DNA of 64,000 nucleotides, taken from the NCBI RefSeq assembly GCF_015221995.1, contig NZ_JADFFM010000001.1:1488001-1552000 (forward strand). The letters are read 5' to 3'. Position numbers and translations under genes: made by a program. Source of the DNA: Mucilaginibacter boryungensis (GTDB lineage Bacteria; Bacteroidota; Bacteroidia; Sphingobacteriales; Sphingobacteriaceae). Shown here piece by piece: positions 51,339-60,236 of this stretch; position 1 is the first letter of the stretch; each line of letters opens with the position of its first letter. The notes beneath the pieces were generated by a model. It did no database searches and was not told the DNA's origin. It saw nothing but the letters and a program-made list of their open reading frames with translations.

Positions 51339-52367
51339 TTAATTAATAGTCTTAAACGATCGTTTCATTTTTAAGAACGGTTGCTCCCACAAATAATAGG
51401 AACATAATGATACAAAGTATATACATACCATATTGAAAGGAAACATTCGCCAAAAAGGCATAAACTCGCCAACAAAAAAGAATTCTTGCCACACGTAAAT
51501 ACTATATGATAAAATTCCAATATGGATAAAGAGTTTACTGTTCAATACTTTGTACATATTTTTATTATCAGGGTTAATGCTGCTTATAATTAAAAATATG
51601 ATACACAATGAAATAATGGTATTGCCAAATGGTAGTGAAATGATAGCCAAATGGCCTGTACTTGCTGTATACTTAAATAAGGCTATTAATATAACGGCAA
51701 ATAATTGAATTATGACGTTGCTGAAAATCTTATAATTAACTATTGCTGGATTTTTTTGGTAATAGATTCCTGCCAAAACACCAATAAACAATGCATCCGC
51801 ATAATCAAAAAATGGAGCAAGGAAATAATTGCCTAACGGCGCGAATTTATAACTGATAACCCTGGTTATACATGAATAAACCAAAATGCACGCGATGATG
51901 GGTATGACCCTTTTTCTATAAAAAACAAGCAGCGCCGGCAAAAATAAATAGAATTGCTCTTCTATAGAGAGCGACCAAAAATGACCGGTAAACCAGCTTT
52001 TTTTAACGTCAAAATTCACCGTGAAAGTAACTACATGTAACAAGTTACTTGTAGTTACAAATATGTTTTCAAAGTTTTTCCAGATCACTATAAAGCCTGT
52101 ATACAATAAAAACACGGGCAATATGCGGAACGCACGCCTTATGTAAAAGCGTTTTAAATTAATTTTGCCGTTGTTTTCATACTCGGTTAAAAGCAAATAA
52201 GTTATTAAAAACCCACTTATTACAAAAAATATGGTCACCCCCACGTCTCCGAACTTGGCAAATGGTTTTAATTGCGCTGGAAAATCTTTAGAAAGTACAG
52301 CATGAAAAAGGAGAACTAAAATAACAGATACTGCCCTCAAACCGTCTAATGATGGTAATCGTTTCAT
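51339..52367 (-). CDS. OafA/YrhL-type membrane acyltransferase
   Basis: A 342-residue polytopic acyltransferase 3 family protein with about ten membrane segments. The N-terminus LPSLDGLRAVSVILVLLFHA holds the DGLR...H signature (catalytic His in LLFHA). ITIFFVISGFLITYLLL-type, KRFYIRRAFRILPVF and WSLSIEEQFYLFLPALL are the family landmarks. It transfers an acetyl or other acyl group from the cytoplasmic side onto sugars on the periplasmic side or on lipid-linked intermediates. Its start codon lies 6 nt after the stop of the aminotransferase relic at 52374-52520, normal operon spacing to a gene that is now broken. Confidence 0.92.
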   Translation of the reverse strand: MKRLPSLDGLRAVSVILVLLFHAVLSKDFPAQLKPFAKFGDVGVTIFFVISGFLITYLLLTEYENNGKINLKRFYIRRAFRILPVFLLYTGFIVIWKNFENIFVTTSNLLHVVTFTVNFDVKKSWFTGHFWSLSIEEQFYLFLPALLVFYRKRVIPIIACILVYSCITRVISYKFAPLGNYFLAPFFDYADALFIGVLAGIYYQKNPAIVNYKIFSNVIIQLFAVILIALFKYTASTGHLAIISLPFGNTIISLCIIFLIISSINPDNKNMYKVLNSKLFIHIGILSYSIYVWQEFFFVGEFMPFWRMFPFNMVCIYFVSLCSYYLWEQPFLKMKRSFKTIN

Positions 52368-52373
52368 TAAAAG

Positions 52374-52520
52374 TTAAAGGCATTAACCATTTCGCAAACA
52401 TAGCCTATCTCGTTTTCGCTATGAAAAAAGGCCATCGGTAAACTTAGGTATTGATCTTTCAGTTACCGCAAGGTTACCGCGGGTACCGGTAAAAGTTGTC
52501 AGATCTGTTAAGTAGCCCAT
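52374..52520 (-). pseudogene. Deletion relic: FdtA/WxcM-like start joined to DegT aminotransferase end
   Basis: Reading the minus strand from the ATG at 52518-52520 gives MG-Y-L-TDLTTFTGTRGNLAVTE, the typical start of an FdtA/WxcM-type sugar 3,4-ketoisomerase (the RGNL motif). That frame stops after 33 codons. From about 52456 the +1 frame reads LSLPMAFFHSENEIGYVCE and ends NAFNF, TAA at 52374-52376. This is the C-terminus of a DegT/StrS-type sugar aminotransferase. The ATG overlaps the stop of the upstream gene (TAATG), and the acyltransferase start follows the relic's stop by 6 nt. I infer that a deletion removed everything between the two genes. The family calls are by eye. Confidence 0.65.
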
Positions 52521-53539
52521 TATTCTATCCTGATATAATTGTTTTTATAATGCCTTCTTCTATCTGAAAATAAAAGCGCGGTAATAAATTGCTTGGATGC
52601 TGCTTTTAAACCTAAAACATACATCCCAAGTTTATATTTACCACTTAATGTATTGATCTTATTCACATCCTTAGTATTCAGGCTGTCAATTTCCGGGTGT
52701 TGTTTTTTAATTTCCCTGTCAATACTTAGTAGGGTTTTTATATAAGGCTGATATATTTCAGTAAGTGCATGTTCGGGGGTTTCATACCCCCCTATGCACC
52801 AGGTATTGTTGGATAAATACAGCAAATCATGAAAATGATAAAAAATCAAAGGGGTATCTTTCACCATTAATTGTTTGCCATTTCCGCTTAAGGGGTGGTT
52901 TAAAAGATTCCATGGGGCCACGCCTGCACCAATATTTCGGCATATATGTACGCCGTTAAACATATAAGGCCACGAGTCGAGGTATTTCTGATCAGCCCAT
53001 TTTCCATCTTCATAATAGGAATAACACCACCGCAAGCAAGCTTGCATCCACCATTCCAATACAGTAAGTCCATCTTTTGTATTTTTAAACCCAATCAATT
53101 GTGCGCAATATATTCCCGAGCTGGAACTCTGATTGTATAAACTATAATAGTTATGAGGGGTAATTAATACAGAACAGTCCCCCATTTCAGCTAATAATAT
53201 CGATGCGTCATTATAAAAGAAAGTATCAGCATCAATATATATACAATTAGGGATTTTGTATTCTGTAAAGCAATATTTTACAATAAACGGCTTACAGGTC
53301 CAGCAGTATTCAGACGTTGAGCGCGTTTTTTTTACTTCTAAAAGTAATTCATTTTCAATCTCAAACAATGGTATAATAGTAGCATTTGTTAGCGTGCTGT
53401 TTGATAAGATTTGATATGTTTCATCATCATATGCGAACATATAGAGATGAAACGACGCGCAACTATCAACCAGCGATTGATGCAATGCCAGGCCTTTAGC
53501 CAAATAATTAGTGTTAAAAAGCGTACAGAAATTTATCAT
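52520..53539 (-). CDS. GT-A glycosyltransferase-like protein
   Basis: A 339-residue GT-A-fold protein. It opens MINFCTLFNTNYLAKGLALH, followed by LYMFAYDDETYQILSN. The metal-binding DxD is in NCIYIDADTFFYNDASILL. GIYCAQLIGFKNTKDGLTVL and WADQKYLDSWP follow, features of GT8-like or nucleotide-diphospho-sugar transferases encoded in O-antigen loci. The C-terminal basic part (DRRRHYKNNYIRIE) may touch the membrane. Its TAA stop overlaps the ATG of the relic, showing that it was coupled to the lost gene. Confidence 0.82.
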   Translation of the reverse strand: MINFCTLFNTNYLAKGLALHQSLVDSCASFHLYMFAYDDETYQILSNSTLTNATIIPLFEIENELLLEVKKTRSTSEYCWTCKPFIVKYCFTEYKIPNCIYIDADTFFYNDASILLAEMGDCSVLITPHNYYSLYNQSSSSGIYCAQLIGFKNTKDGLTVLEWWMQACLRWCYSYYEDGKWADQKYLDSWPYMFNGVHICRNIGAGVAPWNLLNHPLSGNGKQLMVKDTPLIFYHFHDLLYLSNNTWCIGGYETPEHALTEIYQPYIKTLLSIDREIKKQHPEIDSLNTKDVNKINTLSGKYKLGMYVLGLKAASKQFITALLFSDRRRHYKNNYIRIE

Positions 53540-54372
53540 GATAACTTTATGGCTTCTACAAAAAGGGAATCGGGTTTCCTTGCTTTTCCGTCCATTTCAT
53601 CTAAGCCATACTGGCGCCAGTTAGCAATAGCACTGGTATCAAACGTCTTTACTTCGATATTTTTAAAGCCCGCGTCGGTCAACAGATTTGTTAACGAATA
53701 ACTGTCATACATCCATTGATGTATTTCGCCTGATCTTCTGAATTTTCCAATCCTATACAATTGATAATCAGAACCTAAAATTATTTTAAAAAATAGTTGC
53801 TTAAAGCTGTTTAGCGATAATGCCTTCTTTATTATGCTGCCGGGTTTTCTTGTTACCGGGTTTTGTTGCGTTATTATACTTTCTCTTATCATTCTGCCTT
53901 CAGTACCTATGCGGCTATATATAAATTTTTCATTAGGCAAATCTTTACTCGTTAATATATTAAGCATTTCGCCACCCCAATTATTCCGCACCGTCTGATC
54001 ATACATCTCTGTCATTATCCATTCATAATCCGCCCTTATTGCGGGATTGCCCAGATTGGCTTTACCCAAAGCCAATAGGCGCGTATAATGGTGCACAATT
54101 TGTTCAAGATCAGGTACCGCAATTCTTATTATTCCGTTGTTGCCCAATACCCTGTAGCATTCACTGATAAACTTTATAGCGTCTTTTTTTGAAAAATGTT
54201 CCAGCACGTGTGAATGGTATACCACTTCAAAGCTATTATCAGCAGATGGTATTCCTTTTAGTAAATTGTGGGCTATAACGCCTTCTCCGGTTTTAAAAAA
54301 ATCAATGTTTGTCCACCGTTTGTCAAAATGACCTCCGCAGCCTAAATTTAAATATGGAAGCTTGTTTTTCAT
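53536..54372 (-). CDS. SAM-dependent methyltransferase-like protein
   Basis: A 278-residue protein with a variant motif I, LPYLNLGCGGHFDKRWTNID, then FEVVYHSHVLEHFSKKDAIK and NNGIIRIAVPDLEQIVHHY. It is of the same type as the proteins at 40401 and 60233. A long insertion at about 100-220 separates the core from the C-terminal lid (YDSYSLTNLLTDAGFKNIEV). Probable glycan methyltransferase; no substrate can be deduced. Four-nt overlap with the downstream glycosyltransferase gene. Confidence 0.82.
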   Translation of the reverse strand: MKNKLPYLNLGCGGHFDKRWTNIDFFKTGEGVIAHNLLKGIPSADNSFEVVYHSHVLEHFSKKDAIKFISECYRVLGNNGIIRIAVPDLEQIVHHYTRLLALGKANLGNPAIRADYEWIMTEMYDQTVRNNWGGEMLNILTSKDLPNEKFIYSRIGTEGRMIRESIITQQNPVTRKPGSIIKKALSLNSFKQLFFKIILGSDYQLYRIGKFRRSGEIHQWMYDSYSLTNLLTDAGFKNIEVKTFDTSAIANWRQYGLDEMDGKARKPDSLFVEAIKLS

Positions 54373-54409
54373 CTTTTAACTTTTAAACGATCCATTATCA
54401 TGCGTGGCG

Positions 54410-55021
54410 CTAATCAGGTATCTGATTTTGATCTTCCTGATCGAGCGGTTTAATTATTTTGGAGGGATTACCAGCCGCCACCACATTAGGAGGGAGGCTT
54501 TTTAGTACGACGCTGCCAGCACCAATTATGGTATTTTCGCCAATACTAACTCCCTTCATAATAAAGGAACCGGCACCTATCCAAACATTATTGTTAATAA
54601 TAACTTCCTGTTCACGCCAATCATTAATTTGTGTAAACCCCTGTGTAGTATTAACGATAAATTCCTGTTGCCTTTTTTTAGGGTTTAAAGAATGAATGTT
54701 GCTATCGTAAATATTTACATTATGCGCTATTTGCACATTATCGCCAATAGTTATATTTAATACAGCATATATCCTGCTGTCTTCGCCTATAAATGATCGT
54801 TCGCCAATGCTTATTTTCCCTTTATCACAGTTAACTAACATGCCTGCGATATGACTGCCCGCGCCTATTTTAACAGCGTCTTTTTTATTTGTATTGCTAA
54901 TTATGGCACTTTTATAAATCACGGCACCGGCCCCAATAATTGCGTTAAGCAGCCGGATCCTTTTTCTCTCAAAGTATTCAGGGAAGCAAGCTTTTGCAAT
55001 ATTTCTTAACAGTTTGAGCAT
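54410..55021 (-). CDS. Hexapeptide-repeat acyltransferase
   Basis: A 203-residue left-handed beta-helix O-acyltransferase. Hexapeptide repeats run from about residue 28 to 185 (IGAGAVIYKSAIIS, VKIGAGSHIAG, ISIGERSFIGEDSRI, ITIGDNVQIAHNVNI, VWIGAGSFIMKGV), with a long loop at 108-137. The C-terminal coil reads VVAAGNPSKIIKPL, the usual CoA-binding end. It probably acetylates a sugar of this glycan, perhaps the amino group made by the WecE-type enzyme; the latter is speculation. Starts 1 nt inside the upstream gene. Confidence 0.88.
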   Translation of the reverse strand: MLKLLRNIAKACFPEYFERKRIRLLNAIIGAGAVIYKSAIISNTNKKDAVKIGAGSHIAGMLVNCDKGKISIGERSFIGEDSRIYAVLNITIGDNVQIAHNVNIYDSNIHSLNPKKRQQEFIVNTTQGFTQINDWREQEVIINNNVWIGAGSFIMKGVSIGENTIIGAGSVVLKSLPPNVVAAGNPSKIIKPLDQEDQNQIPD

Positions 55022-55953
55022 TAGTGTGTTTTAATATTCTTAAATCTGTTTAAATATAACCTTATCCACGATTTTAGCTTTCTTTCCAAAGATTTATTGT
55101 GTTCGAAAACATATTTAAAAGTAGCGCGCAAATATTTTTTGTCGATTTTTATTTTTTTGGGGTCTTTTAAAGGGAATGTCATTTGCTTCAACTCCAACGT
55201 AGCGTAAGGGCTATCAGCACCTACAGTGTTACTTGCCTCGGGCCCAAAGCCTATATTTTTAACCAGGTTTACAGATGGGTTAATCATGCGTCCACCATTA
55301 TTAAAAATACAATGTAGCCATTGGAGATCCCAGGCTCCAATCTCTTTATCATAAGCCCACTGGTACAAATCCTTATAATATATATCAAACCAGTTAGTAT
55401 TACCCATGGCCTTGCGTATTTTTTTCTGGTTCGTTTTATCCTTCCAATCCGGCATGTCAAAATCATACAATTGCCATGCCCGTCGCCATGTAGCCCACCC
55501 CCACACACCGCCATGCCCAAAATGATAAGATTGTTTGTTAGACAGCCACCCTTCATTTAATAAATTAGTACCAGAGATAGCGAATATGGAATGGTCATAT
55601 ACATATTTATTTAAAAGGATTTCACAAAATTCAAAAAAGGAAATATCGGGCAAACAATCATCTTCCAATATAATACCCTGTTCCACATTGTTAAAAAACC
55701 AGGTGATGGCCTCAAAGCCCCCGCGTGCTACGCCAATATTCCTATTATGAAACAGTGTGTGCAATTCACAAGGCCAGTCTACCTGCGTCGCTATATCTCT
55801 GACAAGCCGGCAACGCTCTTCTTCATCAGCATTTTTAGGGCCATCTGCAGCTACAAATAACTTTGCTGGCCTGGCTGCTTTTATAGCATTAAATACCTTG
55901 GTTGTGGTATCCAGTCGTTTATAAACTATAAATAAAACTGGAGTTGTTAGCAT
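55021..55953 (-). CDS. GT-A glycosyltransferase (HlpA/GNT-I-like)
   Basis: A 310-residue GT-A protein. It opens LTTPVLFIVYKRLDTTTKVF, followed by KLFVAADGPKNADEEERCR. The metal-site region is WFFNNVEQGIILEDDCLPDI, with the EDD triad. FGHGGVWGWATWRRAWQLYD is a signature of the group often annotated as glycosyltransferase/HlpA-like in capsule loci. The acceptor is unknown. Overlaps its neighbours by 1 and 7 nt. Confidence 0.82.
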   Translation of the reverse strand: MLTTPVLFIVYKRLDTTTKVFNAIKAARPAKLFVAADGPKNADEEERCRLVRDIATQVDWPCELHTLFHNRNIGVARGGFEAITWFFNNVEQGIILEDDCLPDISFFEFCEILLNKYVYDHSIFAISGTNLLNEGWLSNKQSYHFGHGGVWGWATWRRAWQLYDFDMPDWKDKTNQKKIRKAMGNTNWFDIYYKDLYQWAYDKEIGAWDLQWLHCIFNNGGRMINPSVNLVKNIGFGPEASNTVGADSPYATLELKQMTFPLKDPKKIKIDKKYLRATFKYVFEHNKSLERKLKSWIRLYLNRFKNIKTH

Positions 55954-56807
55954 TCAATGCTTATAAAATTATAGTTCAAGTTGCTCATAATGCCTGCCGG
56001 GTATTCTGTGCCTTCCCGAAACCCAAGCCAGTTTTTAGGTGCATACACTGTTTTACCGGCTTTATTATTTAACCACGCACCCCACCAACTGAACGAACTG
56101 TTAGATAGGATACAAACATCGGCGTTTTGTAATAACTGCAAATCGATTATTTCATTGTTCTCAGAGATGTATTTGTTGGACAGGTATTCAAATTCTTTTT
56201 TAACATATTCGGTATCGTCGGATATAAACACATAAAAAGGATTGGTAATTTTCATTGCCTTTATAGCATTGTGGTAATAGCTGTCGGGCAAATTGAAGTT
56301 ATGGTTCAAATAATCTCCGCGTCTGATATGTATAACAATGATCGTTTTATCTATGGGTAGGTCCTTAGCAATTAGATCATATTGCTGCTTGTAACGTGGT
56401 TGAATAGTAAACAGCCGGGCAATATCTGCTGTATATGTTCCCCAATACTGTAATGATTGGAAAAAACCATCGTATAGCGCACCGTCGTCAAGTTTTTCCA
56501 ATACTTCGCCTGGGGCAATTGTACTGCTAAATTTTGATATCTTAAGCCCATGTGATCTTTTTAGCATGGTATAAAACGCATTTTTTAAATAATAGCTAAA
56601 TAAATTTTTATACCCATTAATGCTAAAGATATGCTTTTGTAAAAACTGATAAGGGGGGACGTCTACCTCAAAATACCGATCAAGTAAAAATGCTTGTACA
56701 GACTGATCTAAATAAAACCTAACCCCCAGTTTTTTTGCCGCCGTGTATATAAAAGCGTATTGAAATAATTGGTTGCCTAAACGACCTTCAAGACGCATAG
56801 CTATCAT
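55947..56807 (-). CDS. Alpha-1,2-fucosyltransferase, GT11
   Basis: Inverting GT-B enzyme that transfers fucose from GDP-fucose to a galactose-type acceptor. I chose the ATG at 56805-56807 (MIAMRLEGRLGNQLFQYAFI), which overlaps the upstream stop as ATGA; an in-frame start 33 nt earlier would lie inside the preceding gene. The 286-residue protein has the GT11 opening GRLGNQLFQYA. The donor-binding HIRRGDYLNH and DLQLLQNADVCILSNSSFSWWGAWLN, the strongest signature of the family, follow. GDP-fucose synthesis genes are not in the window. Confidence 0.93.
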   Translation of the reverse strand: MIAMRLEGRLGNQLFQYAFIYTAAKKLGVRFYLDQSVQAFLLDRYFEVDVPPYQFLQKHIFSINGYKNLFSYYLKNAFYTMLKRSHGLKISKFSSTIAPGEVLEKLDDGALYDGFFQSLQYWGTYTADIARLFTIQPRYKQQYDLIAKDLPIDKTIIVIHIRRGDYLNHNFNLPDSYYHNAIKAMKITNPFYVFISDDTEYVKKEFEYLSNKYISENNEIIDLQLLQNADVCILSNSSFSWWGAWLNNKAGKTVYAPKNWLGFREGTEYPAGIMSNLNYNFISIEC

Positions 56808-57544
56808 GCTTTGATAAACCAAAAACAGCCGCAACCCCAACGCTGTCTATCTATTATTTCCCGGGATGGGTTTGTTATGTAACCTATATTTTCAAAATCA
56901 TCGGGTATCAGGGTAAATTCCTTAAGTTTTAGTTTGTTGAAATTTTCGATAATTGTATCGTAGCCATACACCCTGTGGGCATTAAATTCTGTCCTGGGGT
57001 TACCAACAGGTACTACGAATAATAAAGTACCGCCAACGGCTAAAACCCTTTGCAGTTCTTCCATGGCTTTTTTATCACCGTCAATATCAATAGGATCGCC
57101 ATACCTGCCCAAACCTATGTGCTCAACGGTATGCATACATGAAAGGCTATCAACCGAATCCGATTCAAAGTGTAGCGAGGTTAGATTGGTCCTGCCCGAT
57201 GAGTAATTAGATAAATGAATGTTAGCAGGCCTGTAATCGTAAAATTCTACCGGGATAAAGGCCGATAGGATGGTGGTGAAATTTGTTGTAGACGAAATAT
57301 CAATATGTTTAACAGGTTTTGTTTGCGCCAATACACGCGCAGCCCATGCCGGGTGATAAGTATAATGAGGTTCTACCGGCGTATAGGGTTTGTTATCATC
57401 CAAACAGGGATATTCAATTATTTTAACCGATGGTGGTGCCTGGTTTTTAAAATTGGCTAATTGCTGTTCATAAATAGCCCTTTTTTTAATTTCAGCTGCC
57501 TCGTTTTTCAGGAACCGCTTTAATTTTCTTAAATAATTTAACAC
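56804..57544 (-). CDS. DUF268 family protein
   Basis: A 246-residue protein whose pattern matches the DUF268 family (originally described from Caenorhabditis and later found in O-antigen loci). Landmarks are KHIDISSTTNFTTILSAFIP, VEFYDYRPANIHL, SDSVDSLSCMHTVEHIGLGR and the end RQRWGCGCFWFIKA. The order strand-loop-acidic residue (VEFYDYR) and CMHTVEHIGLGRYGD resembles a methyltransferase core, so it may be a distant SAM-dependent enzyme. N-terminal coiled coil (NEAAEIKKRAIYEQQLANFK). Function unproven. Confidence 0.82.
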   Translation of the reverse strand: MLNYLRKLKRFLKNEAAEIKKRAIYEQQLANFKNQAPPSVKIIEYPCLDDNKPYTPVEPHYTYHPAWAARVLAQTKPVKHIDISSTTNFTTILSAFIPVEFYDYRPANIHLSNYSSGRTNLTSLHFESDSVDSLSCMHTVEHIGLGRYGDPIDIDGDKKAMEELQRVLAVGGTLLFVVPVGNPRTEFNAHRVYGYDTIIENFNKLKLKEFTLIPDDFENIGYITNPSREIIDRQRWGCGCFWFIKA

Positions 57545-57545
57545 C

Positions 57546-58475
57546 TTATTTCCTTTTAAGTATGTGTGAAAGCCTGCTTCTGTAATGCCCGATACGGTTA
57601 TTCATTTTACGCAGCGGAGTAACCTTCAATGTATGTTCAGCCCAAACTTTTGTGGCTTTTGAGTTATCTACTACGCGTATAGGGCGTTTATCCAGGTTAT
57701 CAAACCAACTGTATCTGCCCTTTTTTGAAAAGATATAATCAACATCAGCCGGATGGATATGATCTATATAAGCGATGATAAGTTTGATTAAACGTAGTGA
57801 AACGGATTTGCGTTTATTCCACGCATCTCTAATATAATAGGAGTCGTGACCGCGTCTGTGGAAGTAAAAACTACCGGGCAATACTACCATTTTGCAGTTT
57901 TCAAATAATTGTTTGGCACCAAACGACCATGTATCCAAAGCGCCCATATCCTCGCTATAACCATTTGCCTTTTGCCAGCTATTTTTAGTGAACAGGTAGT
58001 TACCACTGGCACCCGGAAACAGTTTGCCGCTAAGCACATGGTTGATGTTATACATAGGTAAATCAAAGTGCCACGATCCATCGATTGTGTCCGTAGTGGT
58101 TGAGAAATACTTCAATTCGCTAAAACTGGCAATCTCTGCTTTATGCTCTAAAAGATGACCCAATAAAAGACTGATACTATTCGGCGCTAAAACGTTATCC
58201 GAATCCAGGCAAAACAGCAGCTCGTGGGTTGCTGCTTCTACCGCAGTATTACGTGCAGCCGCGCCACCCTTGTTGATGATATGGTTGATGATTCTTATTT
58301 GGGGATACAACTTTTCCAGATTGGCTAAAACAGTCCCGGTATCGTCGGTTGAGTAATCATTCACTACAATTAGCTCATCCCCATCAACCATGTTGGTGGC
58401 TATAATTGATTCAACTGCTTCTTTTATAGTGGCCGAGCAATTATATGCGGGTACGAAGAAACTGATACTGTTCAT
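57546..58475 (-). CDS. Family 2 glycosyltransferase
   Basis: A 309-residue GT-A enzyme. ISFFVPAYNCSATIKEAVES, ELIVVNDYSTDDTGTVLANL and ELLFCLDSDNVLAPNSISLL (DSD metal site) define the fold. The acceptor side has GYSEDMGALDTWSFGAKQLF. The C-terminal tail is strongly basic (HYRSRLSHILKRK), suggesting peripheral membrane binding. One nt separates it from the DUF268 gene; 4-nt overlap with the upstream methyltransferase. Confidence 0.88.
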   Translation of the reverse strand: MNSISFFVPAYNCSATIKEAVESIIATNMVDGDELIVVNDYSTDDTGTVLANLEKLYPQIRIINHIINKGGAAARNTAVEAATHELLFCLDSDNVLAPNSISLLLGHLLEHKAEIASFSELKYFSTTTDTIDGSWHFDLPMYNINHVLSGKLFPGASGNYLFTKNSWQKANGYSEDMGALDTWSFGAKQLFENCKMVVLPGSFYFHRRGHDSYYIRDAWNKRKSVSLRLIKLIIAYIDHIHPADVDYIFSKKGRYSWFDNLDKRPIRVVDNSKATKVWAEHTLKVTPLRKMNNRIGHYRSRLSHILKRK

Positions 58476-59317
58476 TTTGCCGCTGCTTGTTTGGGGTTAC
58501 AGATCAGCCATTCCATTATTGCAGGCCTGCATTCACGATATAACATATACTTTTCCTCTACTGGCAAGTTTGCGGTTTCGGGATAATTATAAGTCTTTGC
58601 TTTTTCAATATCATCAATGCTTTTTACAATATGAATATGATGAGTTGCGGAAAATAATTTAACGAGGTTGTCAGAAATACGCAAGTTCAAAAAATCATGC
58701 GTTTCAATTATTAGATCGCAATTAAGCAAATTTTGAATATTGGCTTTAGTGAACAGGTCGTTTTCAAAGCCCTCACAATCGCAAATTATCAGGGCCCGAC
58801 CATTAAACGGGAAGCTTTCCAATATTTCAGGGGTGCAGGTTTGTTTTATCGAAACCCTTTCATCAATGCCGTTAAGCTTTGCCATTTGGCGGCACAGTCC
58901 CCTGGCGGTTTCGTCCGTGTCATATGCGTATATTTGTGTATTGGGTAAGCGTAGCCCCAATCCAATAGCATAATAACCTTCTGCACAGCCAATGTCTATT
59001 ATCTCGGCATAATTATTTTGTAAAAGGTCAGTAATCGCCTCGCTCAATTCCTTTTCATAACACCCCAGTAGTTTGGGATAAAGAGCGCTACCCACCGCTG
59101 CAAAGGATGGATATTTCATACCTTGAAAAGGCCCATGAAGCACTTGATTTGTTGGGAATATAGCCTGAATAGTGTCATTTACATGACTAACTATCTGTGC
59201 TGGTTTTTTCCTGTTGTTGACTGCAAAAAAACCAAATATGGCAAATGGTCTTATAATGGGCCAAAGGATATTGTTGTTTGTTATGGCTATGATTAGTTTT
59301 TTTATGTGCGATTTCAT
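58472..59317 (-). CDS. SAM-dependent methyltransferase, FkbM-related
   Basis: A 281-residue class I methyltransferase with a membrane-associating N-terminus. Motif I is IIDIGCAEGYYAIGLGLRLP, the adenosine-binding acidic residue is in YAYDTDETARGLCRQMAKLN, and a late motif is ALIICDCEGFENDLF, similar to the DVEGFE motif of FkbM enzymes. DLIIETHDFLNL follows. Likely a sugar O-methyltransferase of the pathway. Four-nt overlap downstream and a 22-nt gap upstream. Confidence 0.85.
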   Translation of the reverse strand: MKSHIKKLIIAITNNNILWPIIRPFAIFGFFAVNNRKKPAQIVSHVNDTIQAIFPTNQVLHGPFQGMKYPSFAAVGSALYPKLLGCYEKELSEAITDLLQNNYAEIIDIGCAEGYYAIGLGLRLPNTQIYAYDTDETARGLCRQMAKLNGIDERVSIKQTCTPEILESFPFNGRALIICDCEGFENDLFTKANIQNLLNCDLIIETHDFLNLRISDNLVKLFSATHHIHIVKSIDDIEKAKTYNYPETANLPVEEKYMLYRECRPAIMEWLICNPKQAAAK

Positions 59318-59339
59318 TATTTAGTCTTACAATCAAGCT

Positions 59340-60236
59340 TTACAGTTCATTTAGCTCCATTAAAACATATTTGCACCATTTCTGAAAATTTAACTTTTCT
59401 TTCCAGCATTCAGCTGCTTTTTCGCCTTTTTGTATAGCTTCATTTTTATCCAGGTTGTTTAGTAGTAGTGTCTCCAACTCGTCAACGGTGGAAACATAAT
59501 AACTCATTTCATCCCAGGGGATAAATTTTTTAAAGGGGCGCACATCTCTATCACTGATAAGGCAAGGCGCTACTCCTAATTGCATGGCCTCAAAGAAACG
59601 AAAAGAGGTACAATCTGTGCCGCGGGGACATAAAGCAACATATGATGACATGATATTTATATTAAAACTTTTCCCCAAAAACCATCTTTTATAAAAAATC
59701 GTTGGTAAACATCCGCCGATTAAAATCTCCGGGTTATTTTCAAACCTTTTCTTTATTTCCATTCTAACCGGATGTGTTTCAAAAGAACCATTAAATGCAG
59801 CTAAATATTTTTTCTCAATCTTAAAAATCGGTTTCTTGTGAGGTTTGCATATTAAGGGTATGTCTATAGCCTTATTATTGGTTCGACCAGCGTTAAAAAC
59901 AATAGTGTCACCTGCGTCAATCAGAATCCCCCCATCAAACAAGGCTATGGTAAAAGTTTTTTTATCGTCAATAATTACTTTATCAACTTCCGCTTTAAGT
60001 TCTTTCAACCCCGCACCCTTAGCTGCAAAATGATGATTGATATGCCAACGTGTCCAGTATACAGGTAAATAATGCCAGTTTGCCTCCTGATGGTTATTTG
60101 TAAGCAGATGTTTTTGTTTTTTTATCCATATCAGAAAGTCTTGCTCGGCATCATAATCATTATTATGTGATGGGTACCTCATTGCCTGTTTTTGTGGTTG
60201 TAAAAAGCCGGGGACAGGCAGTATATATATCTTCAT
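59340..60236 (-). CDS. Exostosin-like glycosyltransferase (GT47-type)
   Basis: A 298-residue protein of the exostosin family, GT-B like, more often known from eukaryotic heparan sulfate and plant xyloglucan synthesis but also found in bacterial O-antigen loci. Landmarks are WHYLPVYWTRWHINHH near the N-terminus and YVALCPRGTDCTSFRFFEAM. QLGVAPCLISDRDVRPFKKF and the C-terminal helix follow (the Glu/Arg-rich donor site PRG...SFRFFEA). Donor and acceptor unknown. Overlaps the upstream gene by 4 nt. Confidence 0.83.
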   Translation of the reverse strand: MKIYILPVPGFLQPQKQAMRYPSHNNDYDAEQDFLIWIKKQKHLLTNNHQEANWHYLPVYWTRWHINHHFAAKGAGLKELKAEVDKVIIDDKKTFTIALFDGGILIDAGDTIVFNAGRTNNKAIDIPLICKPHKKPIFKIEKKYLAAFNGSFETHPVRMEIKKRFENNPEILIGGCLPTIFYKRWFLGKSFNINIMSSYVALCPRGTDCTSFRFFEAMQLGVAPCLISDRDVRPFKKFIPWDEMSYYVSTVDELETLLLNNLDKNEAIQKGEKAAECWKEKLNFQKWCKYVLMELNEL

